Assembly (NCBI RefSeq): GCF_001445655.1
Contig: NZ_LNBE01000004.1
Coordinates: 1,736,001 to 1,800,000 of the forward strand
Source: Streptomyces roseifaciens
GTDB taxonomy: Bacteria; Actinomycetota; Actinomycetes; Streptomycetales; Streptomycetaceae
Reading direction: 5' to 3'
Length of the DNA: 64,000 nucleotides
Numbering within the stretch: the first letter of the stretch is position 1; each line of letters starts with the position of its first letter. Shown here piece by piece: positions 51,672-59,927 of the stretch. Under the pieces are notes generated by a model. The model made no database searches. It was not told the DNA's origin and worked only from the letters and a program-made list of their open reading frames with translations. The position numbers were made by a program, and so were the translations under genes.

Positions 51672-53725
51672 CGATGACGCTGCCCCCTTCCTCACCCTCT
51701 TCCACCTCTCCCTCTTCCACTTCTCCCTCTTCCACTTCTCCCTCTTCCTCCGCTTCCACTGCGACTTCTCCCTTGCCGACCTTGTCCACGTCTTCCTCCG
51801 CCCCCGCCGCCGCGGACCTCGGCGCCTGCATCATCGGCTTCGGCTCCCGCGGCCTGGGCGTCCTGGAGCGGATCGTCACCCTGACCTCGGCCCCCGCATG
51901 GGGCGAGCGGCCGTTCACGGTCGACGTCGTCGACCCGCTGTGCGACGCCACGGGCATCCACGACCCGGCCCAGCCCGATTACCTGTTGCTCAACACCACC
52001 TGCAACCAGGTCTCGCCGTTCCCGGAGGAGGCCACCGTCGGCGACACCGTCGGCGACCGCGGCCCCACCCTCTACGAGTGGGTCCGCGAGCGGGGGCTCC
52101 GGCTGGCCGAGGACGGCTACACGCTGGGCCCCGTAGGCCGCGAGATACGCGAGGACGACTACCTTCCCCGCCGCATACTCGGCGAGTACCTCTCCTGGTT
52201 CCTGCGGCGGGTCGTGGACCGCGCCCCCGACCACCTGGAGATCCGCTTCCACACGGGCGAGGCCACCGAGCTGACGGTCCTGCCCGACGGCAACCGCCGC
52301 GTCGTCCTCGACGACGGCGGCATACTGACGGCGCCGTTCGTCTTCCTCACCACCGGTCACACCCCGCCGCCCGCCCCGCCCGCGCCGGAGCGGTCCCCGG
52401 GGGAGCACCGCAGGGTCCGGGACATCTACCCGCCGAAGAGCCGCTTCGCGGACATCCTGCCCGGACAGACCGTCGCCCTCGCGGGTACGGGACTGTCCGG
52501 CATGGACGCCCTCGCCGCGCTCACCCTCGGCCGGGGCGGCCGCTACACCACCGTCGACGGGACCCTGCAGTACGTCCCCAGCGGCTCGGAGCCCCGCATC
52601 CTGCTGTACTCCCGCACCGGGCTGCCGTTCCGCGCCCGCCCCAGGGCCAACCGCCAGGGCGCGCTGTACGAGTCCCTGGTGCTCACCCCGGAGGCCGTCG
52701 ACCGCCTGCGCGCCGACGCGCCGGGGGAGGGCATGAGCCTTCACGGCGACCTGCTGCCGCTGGTCCGCACCGAGATGCGCATCGCGTTCCACCTGCGCTG
52801 CGCCGGGCTGCTCGGCGGTGGCGAGGCCGAGACGCGGACGGCCGGTGCCCTGCGCGAGGCCCTCGCGGCGGGTCGGCTGGAGACCGAGCTGGACCGGCTG
52901 GACGACGCGCACCGGGAGGACTTCGGCGTCCTGGACCCCGAGGCGCTGCTCTTCCCCGAGACGGGCGAACTCCCCGACAGCGGCGCCTACCAGGACTGGT
53001 ACGCCGGGCGTATCGCCGAGGACCTGGAGCAGGCGGAGCTGGGCCTGTCCGGCAGCCCGCTCAAGGCGGCGCTGGAAGTGCTGCGCGACCGGCGCGAACT
53101 GCTCCGCCGCGCCGTGGACTTCGCGGGCCTCGACGAGAAGTCCCACGAGGAGTTCTACGGCTCCTTCGCCGCCGTCCTGAACCGGTCGGTGACCGGGCCG
53201 CAGCTGGACCGCCACCAGGAGCTGCTCGCCCTGCTCCGGGCAGGCGCCGTCACCGTCCCCTTCGGCCCCGAGCCGGAACTCGCCTGGGACGCGCAGGAGG
53301 AGCGCTGGCGGCTGTCCTCCACCCGGCTGGGCACGCCGTACACCGCGACCGCCGACTGGCTGGTCCACGCCACCTCCGGCCAGCCCGACGTCGAGCGCAC
53401 CGGCAGCCCGCTGCTCGCGGACCTGGTCCGCAACGGCACCATCCGCCGGCACCGCCCCGCCGTCGCCAGCAGCCGGGGCGTCGACCTCACCCGCGGCCTG
53501 CACCCGGTCGGCCGCGACGGCGAGCAGGACGAGCGGATGTGGGTGCTCGGCCCGCTGTCCGAAGGCACCACCTTCTACAACCACTACGTGCCGTCGCCGG
53601 GCGGCTTCTCACGGGCCCTGATGGACGCCCACCGCAGTGCCACCGCCATGCTCGAAGCAGCGCAGCGCCTGTCCGAACTGCCCCTGACGACTGCAGAGAT
53701 GGCATCTGCAAAGGTGGCTACGTGA
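51665..53725 (+). CDS. FAD/NAD(P)-binding protein
   Basis: 686 residues (GTG 51665 or ATG 51674). The first 45 residues are Ser/Thr/Pro repeats from a 15-bp tandem DNA repeat. Then DLGACIIGFGSRGLGVLERI, an FAD-type GxGxxG strand, LLLNTTCNQVSPFPEEAT, and a second dinucleotide motif TVALAGTGLSGMDALAALTL at about 280. The family (PF13454-like) is found beside amino-acid-derived product genes; some members may be N-monooxygenase-like. Here it could oxidise diaminopropionate or a derivative. It is coupled on both sides (ATGACG start, GTGA end). Confidence 0.82.
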   Translation: MVTMTLPPSSPSSTSPSSTSPSSTSPSSSASTATSPLPTLSTSSSAPAAADLGACIIGFGSRGLGVLERIVTLTSAPAWGERPFTVDVVDPLCDATGIHDPAQPDYLLLNTTCNQVSPFPEEATVGDTVGDRGPTLYEWVRERGLRLAEDGYTLGPVGREIREDDYLPRRILGEYLSWFLRRVVDRAPDHLEIRFHTGEATELTVLPDGNRRVVLDDGGILTAPFVFLTTGHTPPPAPPAPERSPGEHRRVRDIYPPKSRFADILPGQTVALAGTGLSGMDALAALTLGRGGRYTTVDGTLQYVPSGSEPRILLYSRTGLPFRARPRANRQGALYESLVLTPEAVDRLRADAPGEGMSLHGDLLPLVRTEMRIAFHLRCAGLLGGGEAETRTAGALREALAAGRLETELDRLDDAHREDFGVLDPEALLFPETGELPDSGAYQDWYAGRIAEDLEQAELGLSGSPLKAALEVLRDRRELLRRAVDFAGLDEKSHEEFYGSFAAVLNRSVTGPQLDRHQELLALLRAGAVTVPFGPEPELAWDAQEERWRLSSTRLGTPYTATADWLVHATSGQPDVERTGSPLLADLVRNGTIRRHRPAVASSRGVDLTRGLHPVGRDGEQDERMWVLGPLSEGTTFYNHYVPSPGGFSRALMDAHRSATAMLEAAQRLSELPLTTAEMASAKVAT

Positions 53726-55287
53726 ACGCTGCTCTCGCAACCCTCCCCATCCTCGTCACGCTGGGGCTTCTCGCCCTGAGCGTGCGCGCCCTGTACGCAA
53801 GCCTGGCGGCCCTGGCGACCGCACTGGTCCTCACGGCCACCTCGTTCCGCACCCCCCTGGGCGATCTCGGCGACGCCCAGCTGCACATGCTGCCGACCAT
53901 CGTCGAACTGGGCGCGATCCTCTTCGGAGGCATCCTGCTCAGTGAGCTGATGACCCGCACCGGCGCCCAGTCCCGCATGGGCAACTGGATAGGCAGCGCC
54001 TGCAGTTCCCCCAGCCGGGCGGTGCTGCTGGTGATGCTCGGCGTGACGCCGTTCGCCGAGTCGCTCACCGGCTTCGGCATCGGCGTCATCGTGGCCATCC
54101 CGCTCCTGCGCCAGCTCGGCCTGCCGCCGGCGAAGGCCGCCGTGGTCGGGCTGCTGGGCCTGGTCACCGTGCCGTGGGGCTCCCTGGCACCGGGCAGCCT
54201 CGTCGCCGCCGAACTCGGCGACGTCGACTTCCAGCAGCTGGGCATCGACTCCGCCCTGCTGTCCGCGCCCGTCTTCCTCATCTGCGGTGCCGCGACGCTG
54301 GTCGTCGCCCTCGGCGCGCGGCGGGCGCTGGCCTCGGCCGGCGACCTGCTGCTGGCCGTGGCGGCGCTCTGGGGCACCGTCTGGGCCGTCAACACCTTCA
54401 TCGGCGTGCCGCTGGCCGGCGTCCTCGGCGGACTCGTCACCATGGTCGTCCTGCTGGTGGTCTCCCGGATGCTGGAGCGGGGCGGCGCGGAGGGCAAGCG
54501 CGAGCCCATCGGCCGCACGCTCTCCCCGTACGGCTTCCTCGTCGCCGGCCTCCTGGTGAGCCGGCTGATCCTGGAGTCGGCGGGCGTCAAGGAAGGCTGG
54601 TGGACGGTCGTCGCCGGCCCCGGCGGCTGGCTCCTGGTGACCGCCGCCCTCACGCCGAAGCTGCTCGGCGCCGGGGAGCCCGTCCTGGGCCCGGCCGCCG
54701 TCGCCGCCCTCGGCCGCTGGTGGCAGGTGACCCTGACGACCGTCGTCTTCCTCACCCTGGGCACCGTGCTCACCGTGACCGGCATGAGCCGGGAGCTCGC
54801 CGAGGCCTGCGCCACGATCGGCTCCTCCTACCTCGTGCTCGCCCCCTGGATCGGCGCCGTCGGCGGCTTCCTCGCCGGCTCCAACACCGGCGCCAACGCG
54901 ATGTTCGCCGCCAGCCAGGCCAACACCGCCGAGGCGCTCGGCTACTCCACCGGCCACCTCGTCGCCGTGCAGAACGTCAGCGCGGCCCTGGCCTCGGGCG
55001 CCTCCAGCGCCCGCGTGGTCCTGGCCGCACAGCTGGCGCAGAACGCCCCCGGCCCGGCGGCGCCGTCCAAGGCACCGAAGCCGGCCGGAACGTCCGCACC
55101 GTCCTCTTCGCCTTCGGGAACGGCGACCGGGACGATGACCACCCCGGTGGTGCAGACCGCCGTGAACGCGGACACGGACACGGACGCCGACCGCCCCGTG
55201 GACACCCGGTGGGTCCTGCGCACGGTGCTTTCCGTGCACGCCCTCGTGTTCCTCACGACGGGAGTCATCGCAGTCCTCTGGCAATGA
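53722..55287 (+). CDS. L-lactate-permease-like transporter
   Basis: 521 residues, GTG in a GTGA overlap. About 13 hydrophobic helices with the LctP features TPFAESLTGFGIGVIVAIPL and GGFLAGSNTGANAMFAASQA. A 60-residue low-complexity segment (APSKAPKPAGTSAPSSSPSG and a DTDTDADR run) precedes the last helix. Family members import lactate or glycolate by proton symport. In this operon it may export or import a small carboxylate such as the pathway product; direction is not known. Confidence 0.85.
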   Translation: MNAALATLPILVTLGLLALSVRALYASLAALATALVLTATSFRTPLGDLGDAQLHMLPTIVELGAILFGGILLSELMTRTGAQSRMGNWIGSACSSPSRAVLLVMLGVTPFAESLTGFGIGVIVAIPLLRQLGLPPAKAAVVGLLGLVTVPWGSLAPGSLVAAELGDVDFQQLGIDSALLSAPVFLICGAATLVVALGARRALASAGDLLLAVAALWGTVWAVNTFIGVPLAGVLGGLVTMVVLLVVSRMLERGGAEGKREPIGRTLSPYGFLVAGLLVSRLILESAGVKEGWWTVVAGPGGWLLVTAALTPKLLGAGEPVLGPAAVAALGRWWQVTLTTVVFLTLGTVLTVTGMSRELAEACATIGSSYLVLAPWIGAVGGFLAGSNTGANAMFAASQANTAEALGYSTGHLVAVQNVSAALASGASSARVVLAAQLAQNAPGPAAPSKAPKPAGTSAPSSSPSGTATGTMTTPVVQTAVNADTDTDADRPVDTRWVLRTVLSVHALVFLTTGVIAVLWQ

Positions 55288-55318
55288 GACCCGAGAGAAC
55301 CCGACAGAAAGAACGCTC

Positions 55319-56296
55319 ATGACCCACCCCGTTGTGCTGATAGCCGACCCGCTCTCACCCGCAGCAGTCGACGCCCTGGGCGAAGGGGTCGAGATCCGCC
55401 ACTGCGACGGCACGGACCGCGCCGCCCTCCTGGCGGCCGTCCGGGACGCCGACGCCCTGCTCGTCCGCAGCGGCACCCGCGCCGACGCCGAGGTCATCGC
55501 GGCCGGAACCCGTCTCAAGGTCATCGGCCGGGCGGGCGTCGGCCTCGACAACGTCGACGTCGACGCGGCGACCCGCGCCGGCGTCCTCGTGGTCAACACG
55601 CCCACCGCCAACATCGTCAGCGCCGCCGAGCTGACCTGCGCCCTGCTCCTGGCGGCCGCCCGCAACGTTCCGCAGGCCGGCCACTCCCTGAAGCAGGGAT
55701 CCTGGGAGCGCAGCCGCTTCACGGGCACCGAGCTCTCGGGAAAGGTGCTCGGCATCGTGGGCCTGGGCCGCATCGGCGCGCTGGTGGCCGAGCGAATGAC
55801 GGCGTTCGGCATGAAGATCGTTGCCTACGACCCCTACGTGACGCCCGCGCGCGCGGCGGAGCTCGGCATCGAGACGACCGGCCTCGACGACCTCCTCACC
55901 CGCGCCGACTTCGTCACGGTCCACCTGCCCAGGACGCCCGAGACGATCGGCCTCATCGGCAAGGACGAACTGGCGAAGGCCAAGCCCACCGCGTACTTCG
56001 TCAACGTCGCCCGCGGCGGGATCATCGACGAGCCCGCCCTGGCCGACGCCCTCCGCGCCGGCCGCATCGCGGGCGCGGCCCTGGACGTCTTCGAGACCGA
56101 GCCCCCCGTCGACTCCCCCCTCCTCACCCTGGACAACGTGGTGGCCACCCCCCACCTGGGCGCCTCCACCCACGAGGCCCAGGAGAAGGCGGGAACCCAG
56201 GTGGCGAAATCAGTGATCCAGGCCCTGACGGGCACCCCGGTCCCGGACGCGGTCAACACTCCGGAGCCCCGCCCCTTCGCGGCCGTGGGCAGCTGA
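55319..56296 (+). CDS. Short-form D-3-phosphoglycerate dehydrogenase (SerA-like)
   Basis: 325 residues, ending after the NAD and substrate domains, so the ACT/ASB regulatory region of housekeeping SerA (about 530 residues) is missing. Motifs: VIGRAGVGLDNVDVDAATRA, GKVLGIVGLGRIGALVAERM (GxGxxG), and catalytic Arg in VNVARGGIID, Glu in FETEPPVD, His in ATPHLGAST. It should oxidise 3-phosphoglycerate without serine feedback. It lies 31 bp after the transporter gene and ends the operon. A dedicated, unregulated SerA fits supply of O-phosphoserine to the SbnA-like enzyme. Confidence 0.88.
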   Translation: MTHPVVLIADPLSPAAVDALGEGVEIRHCDGTDRAALLAAVRDADALLVRSGTRADAEVIAAGTRLKVIGRAGVGLDNVDVDAATRAGVLVVNTPTANIVSAAELTCALLLAAARNVPQAGHSLKQGSWERSRFTGTELSGKVLGIVGLGRIGALVAERMTAFGMKIVAYDPYVTPARAAELGIETTGLDDLLTRADFVTVHLPRTPETIGLIGKDELAKAKPTAYFVNVARGGIIDEPALADALRAGRIAGAALDVFETEPPVDSPLLTLDNVVATPHLGASTHEAQEKAGTQVAKSVIQALTGTPVPDAVNTPEPRPFAAVGS

Positions 56297-56315
56297 GAGC
56301 CCGGAACACGTAGGC

Positions 56316-56367
56316 ACGACGGGTGGGGCCGCTCTCCTTATAGGAGGAGAACGGCCCCACCCGTCGT
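56316..56367. terminator. Strong bidirectional terminator
   Basis: ACGACGGGTGGGGCCG pairs with CGGCCCCACCCGTCGT; the inner part also pairs (CTCTCC / GGAGGAG, one bulge). It closes the sbn-like operon. Confidence 0.85.
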
Positions 56368-56418
56368 ACGCACGAATGTGTCCCGGACCACCACCAGGCC
56401 GTCCAGGCACACCAAAAA

Positions 56419-56466
56419 CAGGCCAGGCCCGATTTCCCTCAGCGAGAGAAACCAGGCCTGACCTGC
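56419..56466 (-). terminator. Terminator of the interrupted tRNA-Pro
   Basis: Imperfect hairpin on the minus strand (CAGGTCAGGCCTGGTTTCTC ... GGGCCTGGCCTG) followed by TTTTTGG. It lies 12 bp beyond the tRNA-Pro 3' end. Confidence 0.7.
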
Positions 56467-56477
56467 TGTTTCCGAAG

Positions 56478-56519
56478 TCGGGGTGGCGGGATTTGAACCC
56501 ACGACCTCTTCGTCCCGAA
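56478..56519 (-). repeat. tRNA-Pro(CGG) 3' half, att site of a pSAM2-like element
   Basis: Minus strand reads TTCGGGACGAAGAGGTCG then GGGTTCAAATCCCGCCACC and CCGA: the anticodon loop (CGG), anticodon 3' stem, variable and T arms and acceptor 3' strand of tRNA-Pro. Beyond 56519 the 5' stem CGAAG is replaced by unrelated GCAAC, so the tRNA is cut in the anticodon loop. pSAM2 uses this same tRNA gene and position. The other half should lie at the far end of the element, outside the window. Confidence 0.85.
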
Positions 56520-56617
56520 GCAACTCGGGTGGGTGCCCGATCTCGGGACGCCGCGCCTCTCGCCTGCTACGAGGGTCCGCCAGCGTACGTGGTTGTTCGC
56601 CGTTGTGCGTCGGCGTT

Positions 56618-56634
56618 GTCACGCAGTTAGACAC
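56618..56634 (+). promoter_or_regulatory. pSAM2-type integrase arm site
   Basis: GTCACGCAGTTAGACAC. This matches the 17-bp arm-type site described for pSAM2 integrase as I remember it, 100 bp inside the att core. Confidence 0.7.
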
Positions 56635-56641
56635 GCAGCAA

Positions 56642-56805
56642 GAGGGGTTGCCTCCAACACGCTTTCCAAGTCTGTTGGCGCAGGTGGGTGTCCTGTTCGG
56701 GGATGTTCGTAGGCGTTCAGGGCTCTCTTCAGGCCACCGCAAGGCAGCGGCGTGTACGGCTATGAGCGACGATGCACTGAGCTGAATGAGACGGAAACTG
56801 AGACG
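56642..56805 (+). repeat. Partial tRNA-Ser-type att end (copy E) inside the tRNA-Pro element
   Basis: GAGGGGTTGCCTCCAACACG then CTTTCCAA matches 27 of 28 bases of the tRNA-Ser copies at 2340, 5983 and 24634. It is followed by GGATGTTCGT and ATGAGACGGAAACTGAGACGG, the right-arm landmarks of the serine-type ends. Confidence 0.65.
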
Positions 56806-57218
56806 GCTCCTCCGGGGAGCCTTCGGCGGGCTGGGCTGGGGGCCACATGTAAGAGCGGTCAACTATTCGTTGACGCACGCAGAGGCTCGGATCGGCTGGC
56901 GAGAGCTCGTGACCTTGCCTTTCGCGGCCCCTTGGGCGTTCTCGGTACAGGATAACTTTTTACTGTGACGCGAGGCGTGGCGGGAAGGTTTGGCAGCCTA
57001 TTTGCATCAGATTCCGAAGGGGGTTTCAGTGCAGAAGATCGCAGGTTCGATTCGTCGTCGCTTAATTCAAGCCGCAGCTGCGGCGGGGGAGGGGCAGTAC
57101 TGTCAGCTCGGGCTCCTGGTTATCTGCTCGCGCTTTGTGAGTGCAGAGCAAATGACAGCGTTGACTGGCGTGCTTCTTGTGTGGCAGCGTGCCGTCGAGG
57201 CCCGTGCTGCACGGATGG
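56806..57218. other. AT-richer intergenic region, no gene seen
   Basis: About 400 bp. Open frames are short and without start signals. Base composition drops in GC from about 56900 onward. Confidence 0.5.
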
Positions 57219-57749
57219 CTACGCGTCCCTTGGATCGTCCGAGGTAGCTTGTTCCATCCGTAGTATCCGGAAGGCAAGTGCCAAGTTCTCGGAGTGGTTG
57301 TTCAGTCGATGCTGGGTATCGACCACATACCCGAATCGATTTTGCCTTCTCCGGTTCATGAAAGTGCGCTCCGCCTCGCTGGAGCCTCCGGCGAGGCGTA
57401 AGAACCGCTGCTCTGCGGCTTGGCGACTTCTCATGCCCATCGCATCCGCGATTTCCCGAAATGTGATCCCACGCTTGCGCGAGTTCCGTAGAAGGCCTTC
57501 CTCGATGAACTCGATAAGTACTTTTGCTTCGCTGACGAGTGTGAGACCGTCGAGGATATCTTGTCGCGTGCGCCTCATTCCCTTAGGGGGTGACGCCAAT
57601 AATGCGAGAAAGATGGCCACGTCGACTATGAAATGGTTTGCCTCGTCATTTCTCTCCCAATATCGCTCCCCGAGTCTCGAATAGGACTGGATTACCTTGA
57701 GGGGTAGCCATATGTATCTGCCCGGGAATGATGTTCTGCGCGAACTCAT
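57219..57749 (-). CDS. Hypothetical protein with HTH-like segment, 176 aa
   Basis: The GC content is visibly lower than elsewhere in the window. Residues 36-55 (EANHFIVDVAIFLALLASPP) are hydrophobic-helical, and KRGITFREIADAMGMRSRQA at about 92-111 reads as a helix-turn-helix, followed by AEQRFLRLAGGSSEAERTFM. I recognise no family with certainty. It lies between the att site and the NUDIX/GntR pair, a usual place for element-specific cargo. It may be a small DNA-binding protein; an IS remnant is less likely because no transposase motif or terminal repeats are seen. Confidence 0.6.
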   Translation of the reverse strand: MSSRRTSFPGRYIWLPLKVIQSYSRLGERYWERNDEANHFIVDVAIFLALLASPPKGMRRTRQDILDGLTLVSEAKVLIEFIEEGLLRNSRKRGITFREIADAMGMRSRQAAEQRFLRLAGGSSEAERTFMNRRRQNRFGYVVDTQHRLNNHSENLALAFRILRMEQATSDDPRDA

Positions 57750-57906
57750 GGGTGCACCCTAGAGCCAGTTGTGGCACTATGTCAGCGACTTTGGGAGGTG
57801 CGACTGGTGCTCTCCTGGGAGACGGGCACCGCTCTCTGTCGCCACAGTGGGCGTGAGTGCTTGCCGATATCGCCGGTTGCTGGGTTGTCAGTCCTATAGG
57901 TCGCGC

Positions 57907-58368
57907 TTAGGCGGATTCGAGCAGGTGGTGACCGTCGTGAGCGCGTACGTGAGGCATGGGTGTCGTGGTGTCCAGGGCGTCCAGCACGCGCACGGCGTAG
58001 ACCTCTCCCATCCATTTCTCGACTTCCTCAGGCGTCAACCACTCCACGGCTGTCGACTCGCTCGATGTCCGCTCCATGCCTTCTTCCGGCCGGCACCGGA
58101 AGACGAGCGCCACAACGCCCCGGCTCATGTTCTTGTAGATCCCAGTCAGGCGCTCCACCGAGACGCGGATGCCCGTCTCTTCCAAGACCTCGCGGATGAC
58201 GCCGGCCTCCGGCTGCTCCTCCAGCTCCAGGACGCCACCCGGAGGCTCCCACGTGCCGTTGTCCGCCCGGCGGATCGCGAGGACGCGGCCGTCCTCGCGT
58301 ACGACGATGCCGGCGACGGAGACCGAGTGCAGCGCCACTATTGAGTCCTTCCCGGTAGCGTTACTCAT
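57907..58368 (-). CDS. NUDIX hydrolase, Pif-like
   Basis: 153 residues from ATG 58368 (MSNATGKDSIVALHSVSVAG), which lies inside the shared 16-bp operator. NUDIX box: GGVLELEEQPEAGVIREVLE then ETGI, close to GX5EX7REUXEEXGU. In pSAM2 the immunity factor Pif carries a NUDIX domain and blocks redundant conjugal transfer between carriers; its gene neighbours korSA. The same neighbour and orientation here support that role. The hydrolysed nucleotide is unknown. Confidence 0.85.
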   Translation of the reverse strand: MSNATGKDSIVALHSVSVAGIVVREDGRVLAIRRADNGTWEPPGGVLELEEQPEAGVIREVLEETGIRVSVERLTGIYKNMSRGVVALVFRCRPEEGMERTSSESTAVEWLTPEEVEKWMGEVYAVRVLDALDTTTPMPHVRAHDGHHLLESA

Positions 58369-58378
58369 GTAGAGGAGT
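58363..58378. promoter_or_regulatory. GntR (KorSA-like) operator, copy 1
   Basis: ACTCATGTAGAGGAGT, between the divergent NUDIX and GntR genes and covering the NUDIX start codon. Exact reverse complement recurs at 59278. Confidence 0.8.
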
Positions 58379-58411
58379 TTAGGTCTAGAGGTCTTTAGGA
58401 GGCCCGGGGGC

Positions 58412-59188
58412 GTGAGTGCAATGTCGAGAGACTCCGGCAAGCCGCGGTATCTGCAGATCGCTGACGACCTCGCCCAGCAGATCAGGACCAAGGTTCTGGC
58501 GCCAGGCGAGCAGGTACCCAGTGAAGCCGATCTCATGGACCGGTACGCGGTGGCGCAGGGCACCGTGCGCAAAGCTATGACGGAGCTGCGGGCGACCGGG
58601 CTGATCGAGACGCACCACGGCAAGGGCTCCTACGTGAGGAACCGCCCTCCTGTACGTCGGAAGTCGTCAGATCGCTTCCGGCGGTCTCACCGCCTGGCAG
58701 GCAAGGCTGCCTACCTGGCGGAGGCTGAGCAGGCAGGGAGTACCGCCAGCGTCCGAGTGCTCTACGTGGGGCCCGTCGAGGCGCCGGCGGAGATCGCAGA
58801 GCGGCTGGCGGTCCCCGCTGGCGCAAAGGTGCTCGCGCGCCGTCGGCTCTACTTCAGCGACGGCATCCCAACCGAGGAAGCCACCTCGTACCTGCCGTGG
58901 GATGTGGCCAAGGACATCCCGGAGCTCTTCGAGGAGAATCCCGGGGGCGGCGGCATCTACGCCCGACTGGAGGAGCACGGCCACCGGTTGAAGGAACTCG
59001 CGGAAACCGTCCGCGTGCGCCTCGCGACGAAGCAGGAGACGGTTGCCCTGAGCCTCAGCCCTGGGTCCCCCATCATCCATCTGACCCGGAATGCCGAGTC
59101 GGAGGCGGGCCGCGTGGTCGAGGTCTGCGACACGATCATGGCGGCTGACCAGTTCGTTCTCGACTACCGCATCCCTGCAGGCGATTAG
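58412..59188 (+). CDS. GntR-family repressor with UTRA domain, KorSA-like
   Basis: 258 residues (GTG 58412 or ATG 58421). The N-terminal winged helix (residues 10-75) has LAPGEQVPSEADLMDRYAVA and QGTVRKAMTELRATGLIETH. The UTRA domain (about 95-250) includes ADQFVLDYRIP at the end. In pSAM2 KorSA is a GntR repressor that silences its own gene and the pra activator, keeping the element integrated. Here the three operator-like 16-mers lie before this gene and before the transfer operon, so it likely represses both and the NUDIX gene. Confidence 0.9.
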   Translation: MSAMSRDSGKPRYLQIADDLAQQIRTKVLAPGEQVPSEADLMDRYAVAQGTVRKAMTELRATGLIETHHGKGSYVRNRPPVRRKSSDRFRRSHRLAGKAAYLAEAEQAGSTASVRVLYVGPVEAPAEIAERLAVPAGAKVLARRRLYFSDGIPTEEATSYLPWDVAKDIPELFEENPGGGGIYARLEEHGHRLKELAETVRVRLATKQETVALSLSPGSPIIHLTRNAESEAGRVVEVCDTIMAADQFVLDYRIPAGD

Positions 59189-59241
59189 GCGCCTCCCAGC
59201 ACGTCCGCAACCCGTCGCCGCCGACTTGGCGCGACGGGTTG

Positions 59242-59257
59242 ACTCATGTGCAGGAGT
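59242..59257. promoter_or_regulatory. Operator-like copy 3, two mismatches
   Basis: ACTCATGTGCAGGAGT, downstream of the repressor gene and 20 bp before the exact copy; the pair may allow cooperative binding. Confidence 0.6.
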
Positions 59258-59277
59258 GCGCCACTCTCTTACCTGTC

Positions 59278-59293
59278 ACTCCTCTACATGAGT
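59278..59293. promoter_or_regulatory. Operator copy 2 upstream of the transfer operon
   Basis: ACTCCTCTACATGAGT, the exact reverse complement of 58363-58378. Confidence 0.8.
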
Positions 59294-59584
59294 GCAGGAG
59301 TTCGACTGTTCTGCCCTGGACTGGGTCGGGATAGCTCGCGGTGCGCTGCGGGCCCCGCTCCGGCTGTTCATTGACAACTGCATGGGGATCACGCCGCCTC
59401 TCCTCAGCCAAGTAGGCGGTCCCGCCGGGTCAACCCCGGCGGGATGAGCAGCGCAACCCACCCTTCCGCGGCGCTCAGTGCTGCGGCCGGTTGCCTCCTC
59501 CGCCCGTCCGGCGCCTTCTGCGCTGTACGGGCGGGGTTGAGGGGAGCTGGACAGTCCGGACCATCCATTTCGGAGGGCACTGAC
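59294..59584. other. Leader region of the transfer operon
   Basis: About 290 bp from the operator to the first transfer gene. It contains a small GC dyad near 59420-59445 (CCCGCCGGG / CCCGGCGGG) and no gene that I can support. Confidence 0.5.
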
Positions 59585-59830
59585 ATGGCTAAGCGCGTCA
59601 TCACGGGGTTCGTGACCACCGGCACCGTCCACGGTGGCCAGCACCAGCACACCCACCACGCGGACGGCACGACGACCACCGTCTCCAGCCAGGGCGGCAA
59701 GACCATCAAGGTCGTCACCGACAAGAACGGCAACGAGCGCGTGACCAACGCCGACGGGTCGACCCACACCCGCTACAGCGACCCGCAGGATGCCTTCGAC
59801 GCCATGATGCGGGCCCAGCGCAAGCGCTGA
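59585..59830 (+). CDS. Small mobile-element transfer-associated protein, 81 aa
   Basis: ATG with GGAGGGCAC upstream. Sequence MAKRVITGFVTTGTVHGGQH, His/Thr-rich, with DGSTHTRYSDPQDAFDAMMR at the end. It is a recurring first gene of actinomycete element transfer operons, often labelled mobile element transfer protein. Soluble, no membrane helix. It is set apart from the next gene by a strong hairpin, so it may be made in excess. Function unknown. Confidence 0.75.
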   Translation: MAKRVITGFVTTGTVHGGQHQHTHHADGTTTTVSSQGGKTIKVVTDKNGNERVTNADGSTHTRYSDPQDAFDAMMRAQRKR

Positions 59831-59849
59831 CACGGACCCCGCGCTCCTC

Positions 59850-59887
59850 CCCGGGGCGGCCGACCCGAGCTGGTCGGCCGCCCCGGG
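59850..59887 (+). terminator. Internal hairpin (attenuator-like)
   Basis: 16-bp stem CCCGGGGCGGCCGACC with complement between the first and second transfer-operon genes. Confidence 0.7.
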
Positions 59888-59927
59888 CCTTTCGCTCCCG
59901 CCGCCGACTTCAAGGGGTACCGCCGTC

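Noticed and set aside
56483..56785. Plus-strand open frame of 100 codons starting MAGFEPTTSSSRSNS
   Set aside because: It is the translated antisense of the tRNA-Pro half and its att region, a common false gene call.
57219..57749. Insertion-sequence transposase remnant
   Set aside because: No DDE or HUH motif, no terminal inverted repeats or target duplication could be found around it.
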